NCBI RefSeq assembly: GCF_051860665.1
Contig: NZ_JBHYDM010000002.1
Location: 186,001-250,000, forward strand
Source: Falsiroseomonas sp051860665
GTDB lineage: Bacteria > Pseudomonadota > Alphaproteobacteria > Acetobacterales > Acetobacteraceae
Direction: 5' to 3'
DNA: 64,000 bases
Shown in pieces: positions 25,202-33,906 of this stretch. The first letter of the stretch is position 1, and the number at the start of each line of letters is the position of its first letter. The notes under the pieces are model-generated. The model saw only the letters and a program-made list of their open reading frames with translations. It made no database searches and was not told the DNA's origin. The position numbers and the translations under genes were made by a program.

Positions 25202-27174
25202 GGCGGCGCGGATCCCCGCGAGGAAGATATCCACCTGCTGCCGCAGCCCCTCGGCGCGCTCGGACAGCTCGCCCGAGGCCGTCCGCAGCTGCACCGCGGC
25301 GGCGCGGTCTGCTGCGCGCCCAGGGTCACGCCGGAGGCATGGCGGCTGACCTCCTGCGTTCCGGCGGCGGCTTCCGTCACGGCCCGCCCGATCTCCTGCA
25401 CGGCGGCCGCCTGCTCCTCGGCGGCCGCGGCGACCTGCCGCGTCAGGTTGTCCATGCCCTCGATGGTCCGGCCGATGCCGCGGATCGCCTCCACCGCCCG
25501 GCCGGTCTCCGCCTGCATGGCGGAAATCTGGGCGCTGATCTCCTCGGTGGCCTTGGCCGTCTGGCCCGCCAGCACCTTCACCTCGCTCGCCACCACGGCG
25601 AAGCCCTTGCCCGCCTCGCCGGCCCGGGCCGCCTCGATGGTGGCGTTGAGGGCCAGGAGGTTGGTCTGGCCCGCGATGTCGCCGATCAGCCGCACCACGC
25701 CGCCGATGCGCGACGCCGCCTCGGCCAGGGCGGTCACGGCGCCGTCCGAGGATTGCGCCGTCTCCGCGGCCTGACGCGCCACGCGCGCGCTCTCATTGAC
25801 CTGGCGTGCCACCTCCGCGATCGAGGCCGACATTTCCTCGGCGGAGGCGGCGACGGTCCCGACATTGCCGCTGGCCTGCTCGGCGGCCGCGGCAAGCGAG
25901 GCGGCGCGCTCGGAGCCACCTTCGGCATTGCCCTGCAACACCTGGGCGGTCGCGTCCAGTTCCGTGGCAGCCGAGGCCACGACGCGTACGCTGTCCGCGG
26001 CCTTTGCCTCGAATTCGCCCAGCAGGGCCTCGATGCGGGCGGCGCGGCGCGCTTTTGCAGCCTCCTCCGCGCGGCTCGCCTCGGCCAGCCGATCCGCCGC
26101 GATCAGCCCGTCCTGCAGCACCACGACGGCCCGCGCCATGGCGCCGACCTCGTCGCGCGCATCGCGGCCCGCGACGGCCACCGTCCGGTCGCCGGCCGCC
26201 AGGGTGCGCATGGTTCCGGCCAGCGCCACGATCCGGCGCGCCAGCCCGTTCCCGATCGCCAGGCCCAGCGCGGCCAGGGCGATGCCGACCAGCCCGATGG
26301 CGGCGAGGCTGCCCCACAGCAGACGGTCCCGGGCGGCGGCCATGGCCGCTTGCTGGAGGCCATACTGGTCGTTCAGCGCCTTGGTCAGCCGCTCCAGGCG
26401 GGTCGAGAGCGCCATGCCCGCCGCGCGAAGCTCGCTCACCGCCCCCGGCAGCGCCAGCCAGCCCTCGGCGAAGCTGCCGAAGGCCGCCTGGTAGGCGTTC
26501 ATCTCCGCCAGGATGCCGCGCCGGACCTCCTCCGGCAGCTCGGCCTGCGCCAGCAGCGCCGTGAAGGCGCGGAGCGTGCCGGCCAGGCTCTCGGCATAGC
26601 GGGCTTCGCTGCGCAGCATGAGGTCCTTCTCATGCCGGCGCGCCTGCAGCATCAGCGTTTCGAGGCGGGAGACGGTCAGCGGGTCATGCCCCTGCTGGCC
26701 GAGCGTCGCCAGGCGTGCCTCCGCGCTGCGGACCGCCCGGCGCAGGCTGCCCTGCAGGCCGTCATTCTCGTTCAACCCGATGCGGCGCAGGTGCTGCGCC
26801 AGCTCGGTGAAGCCGCGCTGATAGGCCACCATCTCCGCCGAGATGGCCTGCACCTCCGCCCGCGCCGCCGTCCGCTGGAGCTCGGCCAAGTCCGCATCGG
26901 CCCGCTGCAGGGCGGCGGCGCGCTGGTCGAGCGCGGCCTGGCTGCGCTCGGCGATGAAGATATTGCCCTGGTTGCGCATGGTCGCGAGCGCGAAGGCCGG
27001 GCTGTCGGCGGTGTGGAGCGTCGTGCCGAGGTCCGACAGCTCCCGTTCCAGGCGCTGCTGCTGCATGTTCATGACGGCCAGCACGGCGCCGCTGCCGATG
27101 ATGGCCAGGACGCCGAGCGCGGCGATCAGGCCAGCCTGGACACGAACGGAGAAGCGGCTGAGGCGTGCCGACAT
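25199..27174 (-). CDS. Methyl-accepting chemotaxis protein, probable frameshift near the 3' end
   Basis: A transmembrane chemoreceptor. TM1 is at residues 9-33 (VRVQAGLIAALGVLAIIGSG), a helical sensor follows, TM2 is WGSLAAIGLVGIALAALG, then HAMP and a signalling domain whose hairpin tip reads DIAGQTNLLALNATIEAARA. After GAQQT (codon ending at 25306) the frame runs into unrelated residues to about 24922, overlapping phnM on the other strand. Shifting frame between 25291 and 25308 instead gives a normal C-terminus (VQLRTASGELSERAEGLRQQ) ending at TGA 25199-25201. The base missing or added there may be a real mutation or a sequence error. ATG 27174 is chosen at TM1. Confidence 0.75.
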
Positions 27175-27299
27175 CGAGGCTGATCCCGCAACCATTCCGG
27201 TACAGTATCGCATACGCGCGATAATGGGCGCTTAACGGCGGTAAGTCGGCCGGGCTGGTCCCGGCCCCTCCGTTGGCAGCGGCGGGGCCGGCGGGGCGA

Positions 27300-28280
27300 T
27301 CAGCTGTCCAGCGTGAGCCCCAGCTCCCGGATCAGCGGCGCCCAGATCGCCGTCTCGCTGGCGATCAAGGCGGCGAGGTCGGCGCCGGTGCCGGGATAGG
27401 GCTCCAGGCTGATGGAGCGCAGCCGCGCCGCGACCGCCTCCGTCTCCAGCGCCTTCACCAGCTCCGCCTGCAGCCGCGCCACGATGGCATCCGGCGTGCC
27501 GGCAGGCACGGCGACGCCCTGCCAGGAATAGATATCGGCGCCCGAAAGGCCCTGCTCCGCCAGCGTCGGCACCTCCGGCAGCAGGGTCAGGCGCTGCGGC
27601 GCCGGGATGGCGATGGCGCGAACCCGGCCGGCGGCGATGTGGGGCGCGCCGGAAGCATAGTCGATGAACATCGCCTGCACCTGCCCCGCCACCATGTCCT
27701 GCACCGCCGGCGCGCCGCCGCGATAGGGCACATGGGTGATCTGCACCTGCGCGGTGCGGGCGAAGCGCTCCGTCGCCAGGTGGGTCGGCGTGCCGACGCC
27801 GGGCGAGCCGAAGTTCAGCCGGCCCGGATTGGCCCGCGCATAGGCCACCAGCTCCGGCCCCGTGCGCACCGGCACGTCCGGATGCACCACCAGCACGAAG
27901 GGAAAGCGCGCGATGGGGGCCACCGGCTTGAAGTCGCGGATCGGGTGGTAGGGCAGGCGCGCCGACATGGCGGGCGTGATGACCAGCGCGGTGAGGTCGG
28001 CCGAGAGCAGCGTATAGCCATCGGGCGCCGCGCGCGCCGCGGCCTCGCTGGCCGGGATGGTGGCGCCGCCGGGCCGGTTGTCCACCTGCACGGGCTGGCC
28101 GAGCGGGCCCGAAATGGCGGCCGCCAGCGTGCGCGCCAGGAAATCGGAGCCGCCGCCGGGCGCATAGGGCACGATCCAGCGCAGGGGGCGGCTGGGCCAG
28201 GCGGCCTGGGCATGGGCGGCGCCGGGCAGAAGCGCGGCGGCAGCCAGGCCGCCGAGGCTGCGACGGGAAAGGCGAGGCAT
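27300..28280 (-). CDS. Bug-family (TctC-like) substrate-binding protein 3
   Basis: A 326-residue periplasmic receptor. The signal peptide (MPRLSRRSLGGLAAAALLPG) with an RRS twin-Arg-like pair ends at AHAQ, and the mature start AAWPSRPLRWIVPYAPGGGS is typical of Bug proteins. It contains THVPYRGGAPAVQDMVAG. Ligand unknown; no TctA/B partner in the window. It lies 66 bp downstream of the UPF0178 gene on the same strand, so weak read-through from the thiamine-type operon is possible. Confidence 0.92.
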   Translation of the reverse strand: MPRLSRRSLGGLAAAALLPGAAHAQAAWPSRPLRWIVPYAPGGGSDFLARTLAAAISGPLGQPVQVDNRPGGATIPASEAAARAAPDGYTLLSADLTALVITPAMSARLPYHPIRDFKPVAPIARFPFVLVVHPDVPVRTGPELVAYARANPGRLNFGSPGVGTPTHLATERFARTAQVQITHVPYRGGAPAVQDMVAGQVQAMFIDYASGAPHIAAGRVRAIAIPAPQRLTLLPEVPTLAEQGLSGADIYSWQGVAVPAGTPDAIVARLQAELVKALETEAVAARLRSISLEPYPGTGADLAALIASETAIWAPLIRELGLTLDS

Positions 28281-28346
28281 GGTTGGTGTCCTTCTTGGAT
28301 ACCAAACATTCCGCACCCTTCGCGACCTCGAATCAAGCCGCCGGGC

Positions 28347-28814
28347 TCAGCCTTTCGCGCGCCTTATTGCCGCCTGCGCCATGGCATCCAGCGCGTTCAG
28401 GAAGCGCGACTTGTCGGCGCCCGCCATCGGCGGTGGGCCGCCGCCCATGCCCAATTCGCGCAGGTGCTGCGACATGGCGCGGCCGGCCAGCGCACTGCCG
28501 ATATTGTTCTCGGTCCAGGGATGGCCCTTGAAGTTCAGCGCAAAGGCGCCCTTGGCCAGGCAGCGGGCGGCCAGCGGGATATCCGCGGTCAGGCAGATAT
28601 CGGTGGGCGTCGCGGCTTCGGCGATCCAGTCATCCGCCTTGTCCGCGCCATCGGTGACGATGACGATCCGCGTGCGCCCGCCCGGCGGCCGGATCGGGCG
28701 GGAGCCATTGGAGATGAAGATGGTCTCGAAGCCGAGCCGGCCCGCGACCCGCAGAACCTCGTCGCGGACGGGGCAGGCATCGGCATCGACCAGGAAGCGC
28801 GGTTCGGGGCTCAT
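28347..28814 (-). CDS. UPF0178 (YaiI/DUF188) family protein
   Basis: A 155-residue protein of the conserved YaiI family with a PIN-like fold. The N-terminus FLVDADACPVRDEVLRVAGR and the acidic VTDGADKADDWI plus TADIPLAARCLAKGA are family hallmarks. Molecular function is not established. Its ATG overlaps the stop of the upstream thiamine-type binding protein by 4 bp, so it belongs to the TPP-riboswitch operon, which is an unusual place for this family. Confidence 0.9.
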   Translation of the reverse strand: MSPEPRFLVDADACPVRDEVLRVAGRLGFETIFISNGSRPIRPPGGRTRIVIVTDGADKADDWIAEAATPTDICLTADIPLAARCLAKGAFALNFKGHPWTENNIGSALAGRAMSQHLRELGMGGGPPPMAGADKSRFLNALDAMAQAAIRRAKG

Positions 28815-29785
28815 CGCCCCTGCGTAGCGGGCGGCAGCTCCACCGCATAGCTCTCGATCGGCGGCACGCTGCGGATCATCCGGCGCTCCACCAGGAAGCG
28901 CGCAAAGCGCTCATAGCGGTTGCGGTCCAGCGCGCCGGGGCTCAGCGAGAAGCGGTTCGACGTGCTGGCGAAGGCGCGGCGGTTCAGCTCATTGTCCAAT
29001 TCGCGGCGCGGGCCGGCGATGAACAGGCGCCAGGATTCCTCCGGGTTGTTCACCAGGAAGTGGGTCGCGGCTTCCGTCGCATCGATGAAGCGGCGCAGCA
29101 GCGGGTCCTGGGCGCGGTCGCGATGGGTGATGTAGATCAGCTCGTCATAGGCCGGCATGCCGTATTGCTCGGGGAAGAAGGCGCGGCCGGGGCGGTTCTC
29201 CAGGTCGAGCTGATGCAGCTCGAAATTGCGGAAGCCGCCGAGGATGGCATCCACCTGGCCCGACATCAGGGCGGAGGACAGGCCGAAATTCACGTTCACC
29301 AGCCGGATGTCGGAAAGCCGCAGGCCCACCGTCTCCAGCATCGCGCCCATCGTCACCTCCTCGAAGCCCGCGACGGAATAGCCGACGCGCTTGCCGCGCA
29401 GATCCGCGAGGCTGCGCACCGGCCCGTCCCGCAGCACGGTCAGGGTGGAGAGCGGCGTCGCCACCAGCGTGCCGATGCGCATCAGGGGCAGGCCCTGGTC
29501 CACCGCAAGGTGCAGGTTCTTCTGGTAGTAGACGCCGATATCGCCGCGCCGCGCGCCGATCAGCCGCGGCGGGTCGTTCGGGTCGGCCGGGGCGACGATC
29601 CGCACATCGAGGCCCGCGCGGGCGAAATCGCCGCGTTCCTGGGCGAGGATGATGGGCGCATGGTCCGGATTGATGAACCAGTCGAGCAGCACGGTCAGCT
29701 GCGCGGGCGCCGGCTGCGCCAGGGCGGCCCGGGGTGCCAATAGCGGCGCCAGCAGCAGAGCGAGTGCGAGAACAAGCCGCTTCAT
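28811..29785 (-). CDS. ThiY-like (NMT1 family) ABC substrate-binding protein
   Basis: A 324-residue periplasmic binding protein of the NMT1/ThiY family. A signal peptide (MKRLVLALALLLAPLLAP) ends at ALAQ; the mature sequence LTVLLDWFINPDHAPIILAQ is characteristic of receptors for thiamine pyrimidine precursors. It is the third gene of an operon headed by a TPP riboswitch, supporting uptake of a hydroxymethylpyrimidine or formylaminopyrimidine compound. It overlaps the permease gene before it and the UPF0178 gene after it by 4 bp each. Confidence 0.9.
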   Translation of the reverse strand: MKRLVLALALLLAPLLAPRAALAQPAPAQLTVLLDWFINPDHAPIILAQERGDFARAGLDVRIVAPADPNDPPRLIGARRGDIGVYYQKNLHLAVDQGLPLMRIGTLVATPLSTLTVLRDGPVRSLADLRGKRVGYSVAGFEEVTMGAMLETVGLRLSDIRLVNVNFGLSSALMSGQVDAILGGFRNFELHQLDLENRPGRAFFPEQYGMPAYDELIYITHRDRAQDPLLRRFIDATEAATHFLVNNPEESWRLFIAGPRRELDNELNRRAFASTSNRFSLSPGALDRNRYERFARFLVERRMIRSVPPIESYAVELPPATQGR

Positions 29786-30540
29786 GTCGTGACCTTTTCG
29801 GTGAGAAGGGAATCCGGCTGCCAGGGAATGGCGCGGCGCAGCAGCCAGTCCGTGGCGAACCACAGGGCCAGCGCCATCAGCATCAGCACCAGCAGCGCCG
29901 CGAACATCACATCCGTCTGGCTGCGCCCATTGGCATGCAGCATGAGGTAGCCGAGGCCGGCCGAGGCCCCGACCCATTCGCCGACCACGGCCCCGATCGG
30001 CGCGACCGCGGCCGCGACGCGCAGGCCCGAGGCCAGCGACGGCAGCGCCGCCGGCACCCGCACCCGCCACAGCGTGGCCAGACGCCCGGCGCCCATGGTG
30101 GCGGCGAGGTCGAGCAGGCCGGGCTCCGTCCGCCGCAGCCCGTCATAGAAGGCGGTGGCGACGGGGAAGAAGATGATGAGGGTCGCCATCGCCACCTTGC
30201 TGGCGATGCCGAAGCCGAGCCAGAGCGTCAGCAGCGGCGCGATGGCGAAGACCGGGATGGCCTGGCTGATCAGCAGCAGCGGCAGCAGCCAGCGCCGCCC
30301 CTCCCGCCAGGCCACAAGCACCAGCGCCGTGCCGATGCCGAGCAGCGCGCCCAGCGCCAGGCCGAGCAGGATCTCGGAGGCGGTGATCAGCGCATGGTCG
30401 AGAATGCTCTCCCAGCGATCGGCCAGGGCGAAGGCCACGCGGCTCGGCGCCGGCAGCAGGAAGGGCGGCACCTCGGTCAGCCAGACGAAACCCTGCCAGA
30501 GCAGCACCAGGCCGAGGGCGGCCAGGACTCCGCGGATCAT
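29782..30540 (-). CDS. ThiX-like ABC transporter permease
   Basis: A 252-residue inner-membrane permease of the SsuC/ThiX class with about six transmembrane segments, beginning IRGVLAALGLVLLWQGFVWL. The EAA loop region reads LDLAATMGAGRLATLWRVRV, where the ATPase docks. It sits between the ATPase and receptor genes with ATGA overlaps on both sides. Together they form a thiamine-precursor uptake system (inferred from the upstream TPP riboswitch and the receptor family). Confidence 0.9.
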   Translation of the reverse strand: MIRGVLAALGLVLLWQGFVWLTEVPPFLLPAPSRVAFALADRWESILDHALITASEILLGLALGALLGIGTALVLVAWREGRRWLLPLLLISQAIPVFAIAPLLTLWLGFGIASKVAMATLIIFFPVATAFYDGLRRTEPGLLDLAATMGAGRLATLWRVRVPAALPSLASGLRVAAAVAPIGAVVGEWVGASAGLGYLMLHANGRSQTDVMFAALLVLMLMALALWFATDWLLRRAIPWQPDSLLTEKVTT

Positions 30541-31283
30541 GCCACCGCCTCCGCCAGGCGTTCGAGCAGCGCGGCCTGGGCCGCGAGCAGCGCGGGATCG
30601 CCGGCCGGGCGAGGGGGCGCGCCTTCCGGCACCTCCACCGCCACCGGCACCGCCGGGCTGCCCGAGAGGACAAAGATGCGGTCGGCGAGGCGCAGCGCCT
30701 CCAGCGGGTCATGCGTCACCAGCAGCACGGTGCGGCCGGCGAGCAGGCGGGCGGAGAGCGACTGCATGCGGTGGCGCGTCGGCGCATCCACGGCGCTGAA
30801 GGGCTCATCCATCAGCACCAGGGGCCGGTCTTCCATCAGCGTGCGGGCCAGGGCCACGCGCTGGCGCATGCCGCCCGAAAGCTGCGCCGGGCGCTTGACC
30901 GCATCGGCAGGGGCCAGGCCAACCTCGGCCAGCATGGCCCTTGCCCGCGCCTGGTCTGGCGCCTGCCCGCGCAGATGGGCACCGAGGGTGACATTGCCGA
31001 GCACGTCGCGCCAGGGCGCCAGCAGGTCCTGCTGCGCCATATAGGCGACCCGGCCGGCCAGCGGCGCCTGGTCCTCCGCCTGCACCAGGCCACCCTCCGG
31101 CACCGGCAGCAGCCCCGCCACCAGCCGCAGCAGCGTCGATTTGCCGGACCCCGAAGGCCCGAGCAGCGCGGTGGTCCGCCCGCCCGGCACCGCCAGGTCG
31201 AGCGCGCCCAGCACCGGCTGCCCCCCCAGGGAGAGGCCATGCGGCAGGGCAATGCGGAATCCGGGTGAATCAAGGCCGAGCAC
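30537..31283 (-). CDS. ThiZ-like ABC transporter ATP-binding protein
   Basis: A 248-residue ATPase. Walker A is LGPSGSGKST, the signature is LSGGMRQR and Walker B is PLVLMDEPFSAVD. It is the first gene after the TPP riboswitch; GTG 31283 lies close to the end of the aptamer, so the switch probably controls translation start or early termination. There is little room for a separate expression platform. It energises the adjacent permease. Confidence 0.9.
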   Translation of the reverse strand: MLGLDSPGFRIALPHGLSLGGQPVLGALDLAVPGGRTTALLGPSGSGKSTLLRLVAGLLPVPEGGLVQAEDQAPLAGRVAYMAQQDLLAPWRDVLGNVTLGAHLRGQAPDQARARAMLAEVGLAPADAVKRPAQLSGGMRQRVALARTLMEDRPLVLMDEPFSAVDAPTRHRMQSLSARLLAGRTVLLVTHDPLEALRLADRIFVLSGSPAVPVAVEVPEGAPPRPAGDPALLAAQAALLERLAEAVA

Positions 31284-31288
31284 GACAC

Positions 31289-31378
31289 CGTTCCCTTCGC
31301 CGGCATGACCCGGATCAGGTTCGTGGGGTCGCGGGGACTGCCCCGCCTCTCAGCCCCCTATGGGCTCCCCCCGATGAC
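31289..31378 (-). ncRNA. TPP (THI element) riboswitch
   Basis: Read on the minus strand, this leader has the ctgaga motif of the pyrimidine-sensing arm (tctcag on the plus strand near 31349) and the conserved stretch that on the plus strand reads ttcccttcgccggcatgacc followed by cggatcaggt. These are the two most conserved blocks of the TPP aptamer. It ends about 6 bases before the thiZ-like start codon, so high thiamine diphosphate should shut down the uptake operon (established for this riboswitch class). Confidence 0.93.
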
Positions 31379-31481
31379 GCGCCCTGTATGCGGTGCGCCG
31401 GCCCGGCTGGCAAGGGCGTGCGCCGGCCGCGAGTCGTTTCCCCCTCCCGCTTGTGTAGCCTGCGGAACATCTTTGGGTGCT

Positions 31482-31520
31482 GACTACAAGTATCTGTTTT
31501 TAAATGATAAATTTGACTGA
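31482..31520. promoter_or_regulatory. AT-rich patch between the TPP operon and mntP
   Basis: The segment from about 31482 to 31520 (tgtttttaaatgataaattt and flanks) is strikingly AT-rich in a GC-rich window. It lies between divergent genes and probably contains the promoter elements of mntP and perhaps of the thiamine operon. aaat and attt half-sites could suit a Fur/Mur or MntR-type regulator, but no exact operator can be named. Confidence 0.4.
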
Positions 31521-31567
31521 CAACGGCTGCGGGCCTAAAGGCGGCGCGACGCAGCCGGACCCTTGCC

Positions 31568-32125
31568 ATGTCACCCGTCGCCATCACCGTTCTCGCCCTC
31601 GGCATGTCCGTGGATGCCTTCGCCGCCGCGCTCAGCCGCGGCGCCGCGGTGCCGCGCGTGCGGATGGGCGATGCCTTGAAGGCGGGGGCGGTCTTCGGCG
31701 CGGTGGAGACGGCAACCCCGGTGCTGGGCTGGTGCGCCGGCATCCTGGCGGCCGGGCAGATCGCCGCGGTGGACCACTGGGTGGCCTTCACCCTGCTCGG
31801 CCTGGTCGGGCTGCACTGCCTCTACGCCGCGCTGCGCCGCGCGCCGGATGCGCCGCCGCCCGCGCGCTCCGCCTGGATGCTGGTGGCGGTGGCGCTCGGC
31901 ACCAGCATCGATGCCATGGCCGTCGGCGTTTCGCTCGCGGTGCTGGAGGTGGATATCTGGGTGGTGGCGCCGGCCATCGGCCTGGCCACCTTCGTCATGG
32001 CCACCGGCGGGATGATGGCCGGGCGGCTGCTCGGCAGCCGCTTCGGACGGGGGGCGGAGGCGCTGGCGGGTCTTGCGCTGATCGCGCTCGGCACCTCCAT
32101 CCTGGTCGAGCATCTGGCCGGGTAG
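31568..32125 (+). CDS. mntP: Manganese efflux pump MntP
   Basis: A 185-residue membrane protein of the MntP (YebN) family with about six transmembrane helices and an internal repeat: ALGMSVDAFAAALSRGA in the first half and ALGTSIDAMAVGVSLAV in the second. The paired Asp residues in these repeats are expected to bind Mn2+. It exports manganese. The upstream region has an AT-rich patch but no recognisable yybP-ykoY riboswitch. The deacetylase gene follows 26 bp downstream. Confidence 0.92.
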   Translation: MSPVAITVLALGMSVDAFAAALSRGAAVPRVRMGDALKAGAVFGAVETATPVLGWCAGILAAGQIAAVDHWVAFTLLGLVGLHCLYAALRRAPDAPPPARSAWMLVAVALGTSIDAMAVGVSLAVLEVDIWVVAPAIGLATFVMATGGMMAGRLLGSRFGRGAEALAGLALIALGTSILVEHLAG

Positions 32126-32151
32126 GCGTCGCCACGCCATCTTGGCGGGGC

Positions 32152-33279
32152 ATGCGCCCCCTCCTCATCGGCTCCGAAATCTATCGCGGCTCCACCTACG
32201 GCCCGAAACATCCGCTGGCCATTCCCCGCGTCTCCACCATGCTGGACCTGGTCCAGGCCATGGGCTGGGTGGCGCCGGGGCAATATCTGGACAGCCCGCG
32301 CGCGACGCCCGACCAGCTTACCCGCTTCCATACGCCGGACTACATCGCCGCGCTGATGCAGGCGGAGGCGACGCAGGCCGTGGACCCGGCGCATCGCGAC
32401 CGCCACCGCATCGGCGCAGATGGCAATCCGGTCTACCGCGAGGTCTTCTCCCGCCCGGCCACCGGCGCCGGCGGGGTGATGCTGGCCGCAACGCTGACGG
32501 CGGAAGGTGGTGTTGTGCATGTGCCGGGCGGCGGCACCCATCACGGCCAGCCGGACCGCGCCAGCGGCTTCTGCTACCTGAACGATGCGGTGCTGGGCCT
32601 GATGACCTGGCTCGACCTGGGCCTGGACAATATCCTGTACCTGGATATCGACGCGCATCACGGAGACGGGGTGGAGGCGGCCTTCGCGGATGATCCGCGG
32701 GTCTTCACCGTCTCGGTGCATGAGGATGGGCGCTGGCCGAATAGCGGGCCCGTGGAGAACCGGGCAGGGGGCCATGCCCGCAACCTGCCGGTGCCGGAAG
32801 GCTTCAACGACAGCGAGATGGATTTTCTGCTCCGCCACGCCGTCCTGCCCATCCTGCGCCAGCGGCGGCCGCAGGCGGTCATGCTGCAATGCGGCGCGGA
32901 TGCGATCGCGGAGGATCCGCTGTCTCGCCTGGCGCTGTCGAACGCCGCGCATCGCGCCGTGGTGGCCGCGCTGATGGGCCTGGCGCCGCGGCTGATCGTG
33001 CTGGGGGGCGGCGGCTACAACCCCTGGTCGGTCGCGCGCTGCTGGGCGGGCGTCTGGGCGACGCTGAACTGCCTGCCGATCCCGCCCCGCATCCCAGCCG
33101 GGGCGGAGGCGGTGCTGCGCGGCCTGGCCTGGACTCGCGCCGCCGGCCGCAACCCGCCCGAGTCCTGGTTCACCTCGATCGCCGATGCGCCGCGGCCCGG
33201 CCCGGTGCGGCCGGAAATCCGGGCGCTGGCGGCCCGCACTCTGGAAGGCCTGCCGGAGCCTGCTAAGCTGCCCGCATGA
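32152..33279 (+). CDS. Histone deacetylase-like (AcuC/HDAC family) hydrolase
   Basis: A 375-residue zinc hydrolase of the arginase-deacetylase superfamily. The active site is readable: GGGTHHGQPDRASGFCYLND holds the His-His pair, and DIDAHHGDGVEAAF holds zinc ligands Asp and His. A further ligand is expected in QCGADAIAEDPL, and GGGGYNP carries the transition-state Tyr. Such bacterial enzymes deacetylate proteins such as acetyl-CoA synthetase, or polyamines. ATG 32152 gives the family start. It overlaps the DUF192 gene by 4 bp. Confidence 0.92.
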   Translation: MRPLLIGSEIYRGSTYGPKHPLAIPRVSTMLDLVQAMGWVAPGQYLDSPRATPDQLTRFHTPDYIAALMQAEATQAVDPAHRDRHRIGADGNPVYREVFSRPATGAGGVMLAATLTAEGGVVHVPGGGTHHGQPDRASGFCYLNDAVLGLMTWLDLGLDNILYLDIDAHHGDGVEAAFADDPRVFTVSVHEDGRWPNSGPVENRAGGHARNLPVPEGFNDSEMDFLLRHAVLPILRQRRPQAVMLQCGADAIAEDPLSRLALSNAAHRAVVAALMGLAPRLIVLGGGGYNPWSVARCWAGVWATLNCLPIPPRIPAGAEAVLRGLAWTRAAGRNPPESWFTSIADAPRPGPVRPEIRALAARTLEGLPEPAKLPA

Positions 33280-33758
33280 TCACACGCCGCCCCCTGCTCG
33301 CCGCCCTTGGCCTTTCGGCCGTCACCCCGGCGCTGGCCCAGCCCGGCGTGGACCGCCCGCAGCCGAAGCTGCCGACGGAGCCGCTGGTGATCGTCACCCG
33401 CAACGGAACCCGCCACACCTTCCAGGTGGAAATGGCCGTCAGCCCCGACCATCAGATGATCGGCCTGATGTTCCGCCCGAGTGTCGGCGCCGATGAGGGC
33501 ATGCTCTTCGACTGGGGCCAGCCGCGCGAGAGCAGCATGTGGATGCGCAATACCATCGCGCCGCTCGACATGGTCTTCATCGCCGCCGATGGCCGCGTCC
33601 ACCGCATCGCCGAACGCACCGTGCCCTATAGCCTGACCCCGGTGGACAGCCGCGGCCCGGTGCGGGCGACGCTGGAGCTGCAGGCGGGAATCACGGAGAA
33701 GCTGGACATCCGCGTCGGCGACCGCGTGCTGCACCGCATCTTCGGCACCGCGCCCTGA
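33276..33758 (+). CDS. DUF192 family exported protein
   Basis: A 160-residue protein with an N-terminal signal sequence (ITRRPLLAALGLSAVTPALA) and a DUF192 domain: VEMAVSPDHQMIGLMFRPSV, GMLFDWGQPRESSMWMRNT and APLDMVFIAADGRV. This family is widespread and structurally known, but its role is not established. Its start overlaps the deacetylase stop by 4 bp. tRNA-Pro follows 53 bp downstream. Confidence 0.9.
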   Translation: MITRRPLLAALGLSAVTPALAQPGVDRPQPKLPTEPLVIVTRNGTRHTFQVEMAVSPDHQMIGLMFRPSVGADEGMLFDWGQPRESSMWMRNTIAPLDMVFIAADGRVHRIAERTVPYSLTPVDSRGPVRATLELQAGITEKLDIRVGDRVLHRIFGTAP

Positions 33759-33811
33759 CACCACCCGTAACCCTTGCCCTGGATCGCCCCGGCCCGTAGG
33801 TATCCGCCGGA

Positions 33812-33885
33812 CGGGGTGTGGCGCAGCCTGGTAGCGCGCCTGTTTTGGGTACAGGAGGTCCTCGGTTCGATTCCGGGCACCCCGA
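33812..33885 (+). tRNA. tRNA-Pro (anticodon TGG)
   Basis: Acceptor stem cggggtg pairs with caccccg at 33878-33884, with discriminator base A. The anticodon stem cctgt/acagg encloses loop tttgggt, giving anticodon TGG. The T arm has ggttcgattcc. CCA is not encoded. Confidence 0.95.
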
Positions 33886-33906
33886 TTCCTCCAGCGGAGG
33901 CCCGCC

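Noticed and set aside
31430..31567. yybP-ykoY manganese riboswitch upstream of mntP
   Set aside because: I could not find the conserved aptamer sequences; only an AT-rich patch and weak promoter-like elements are visible.
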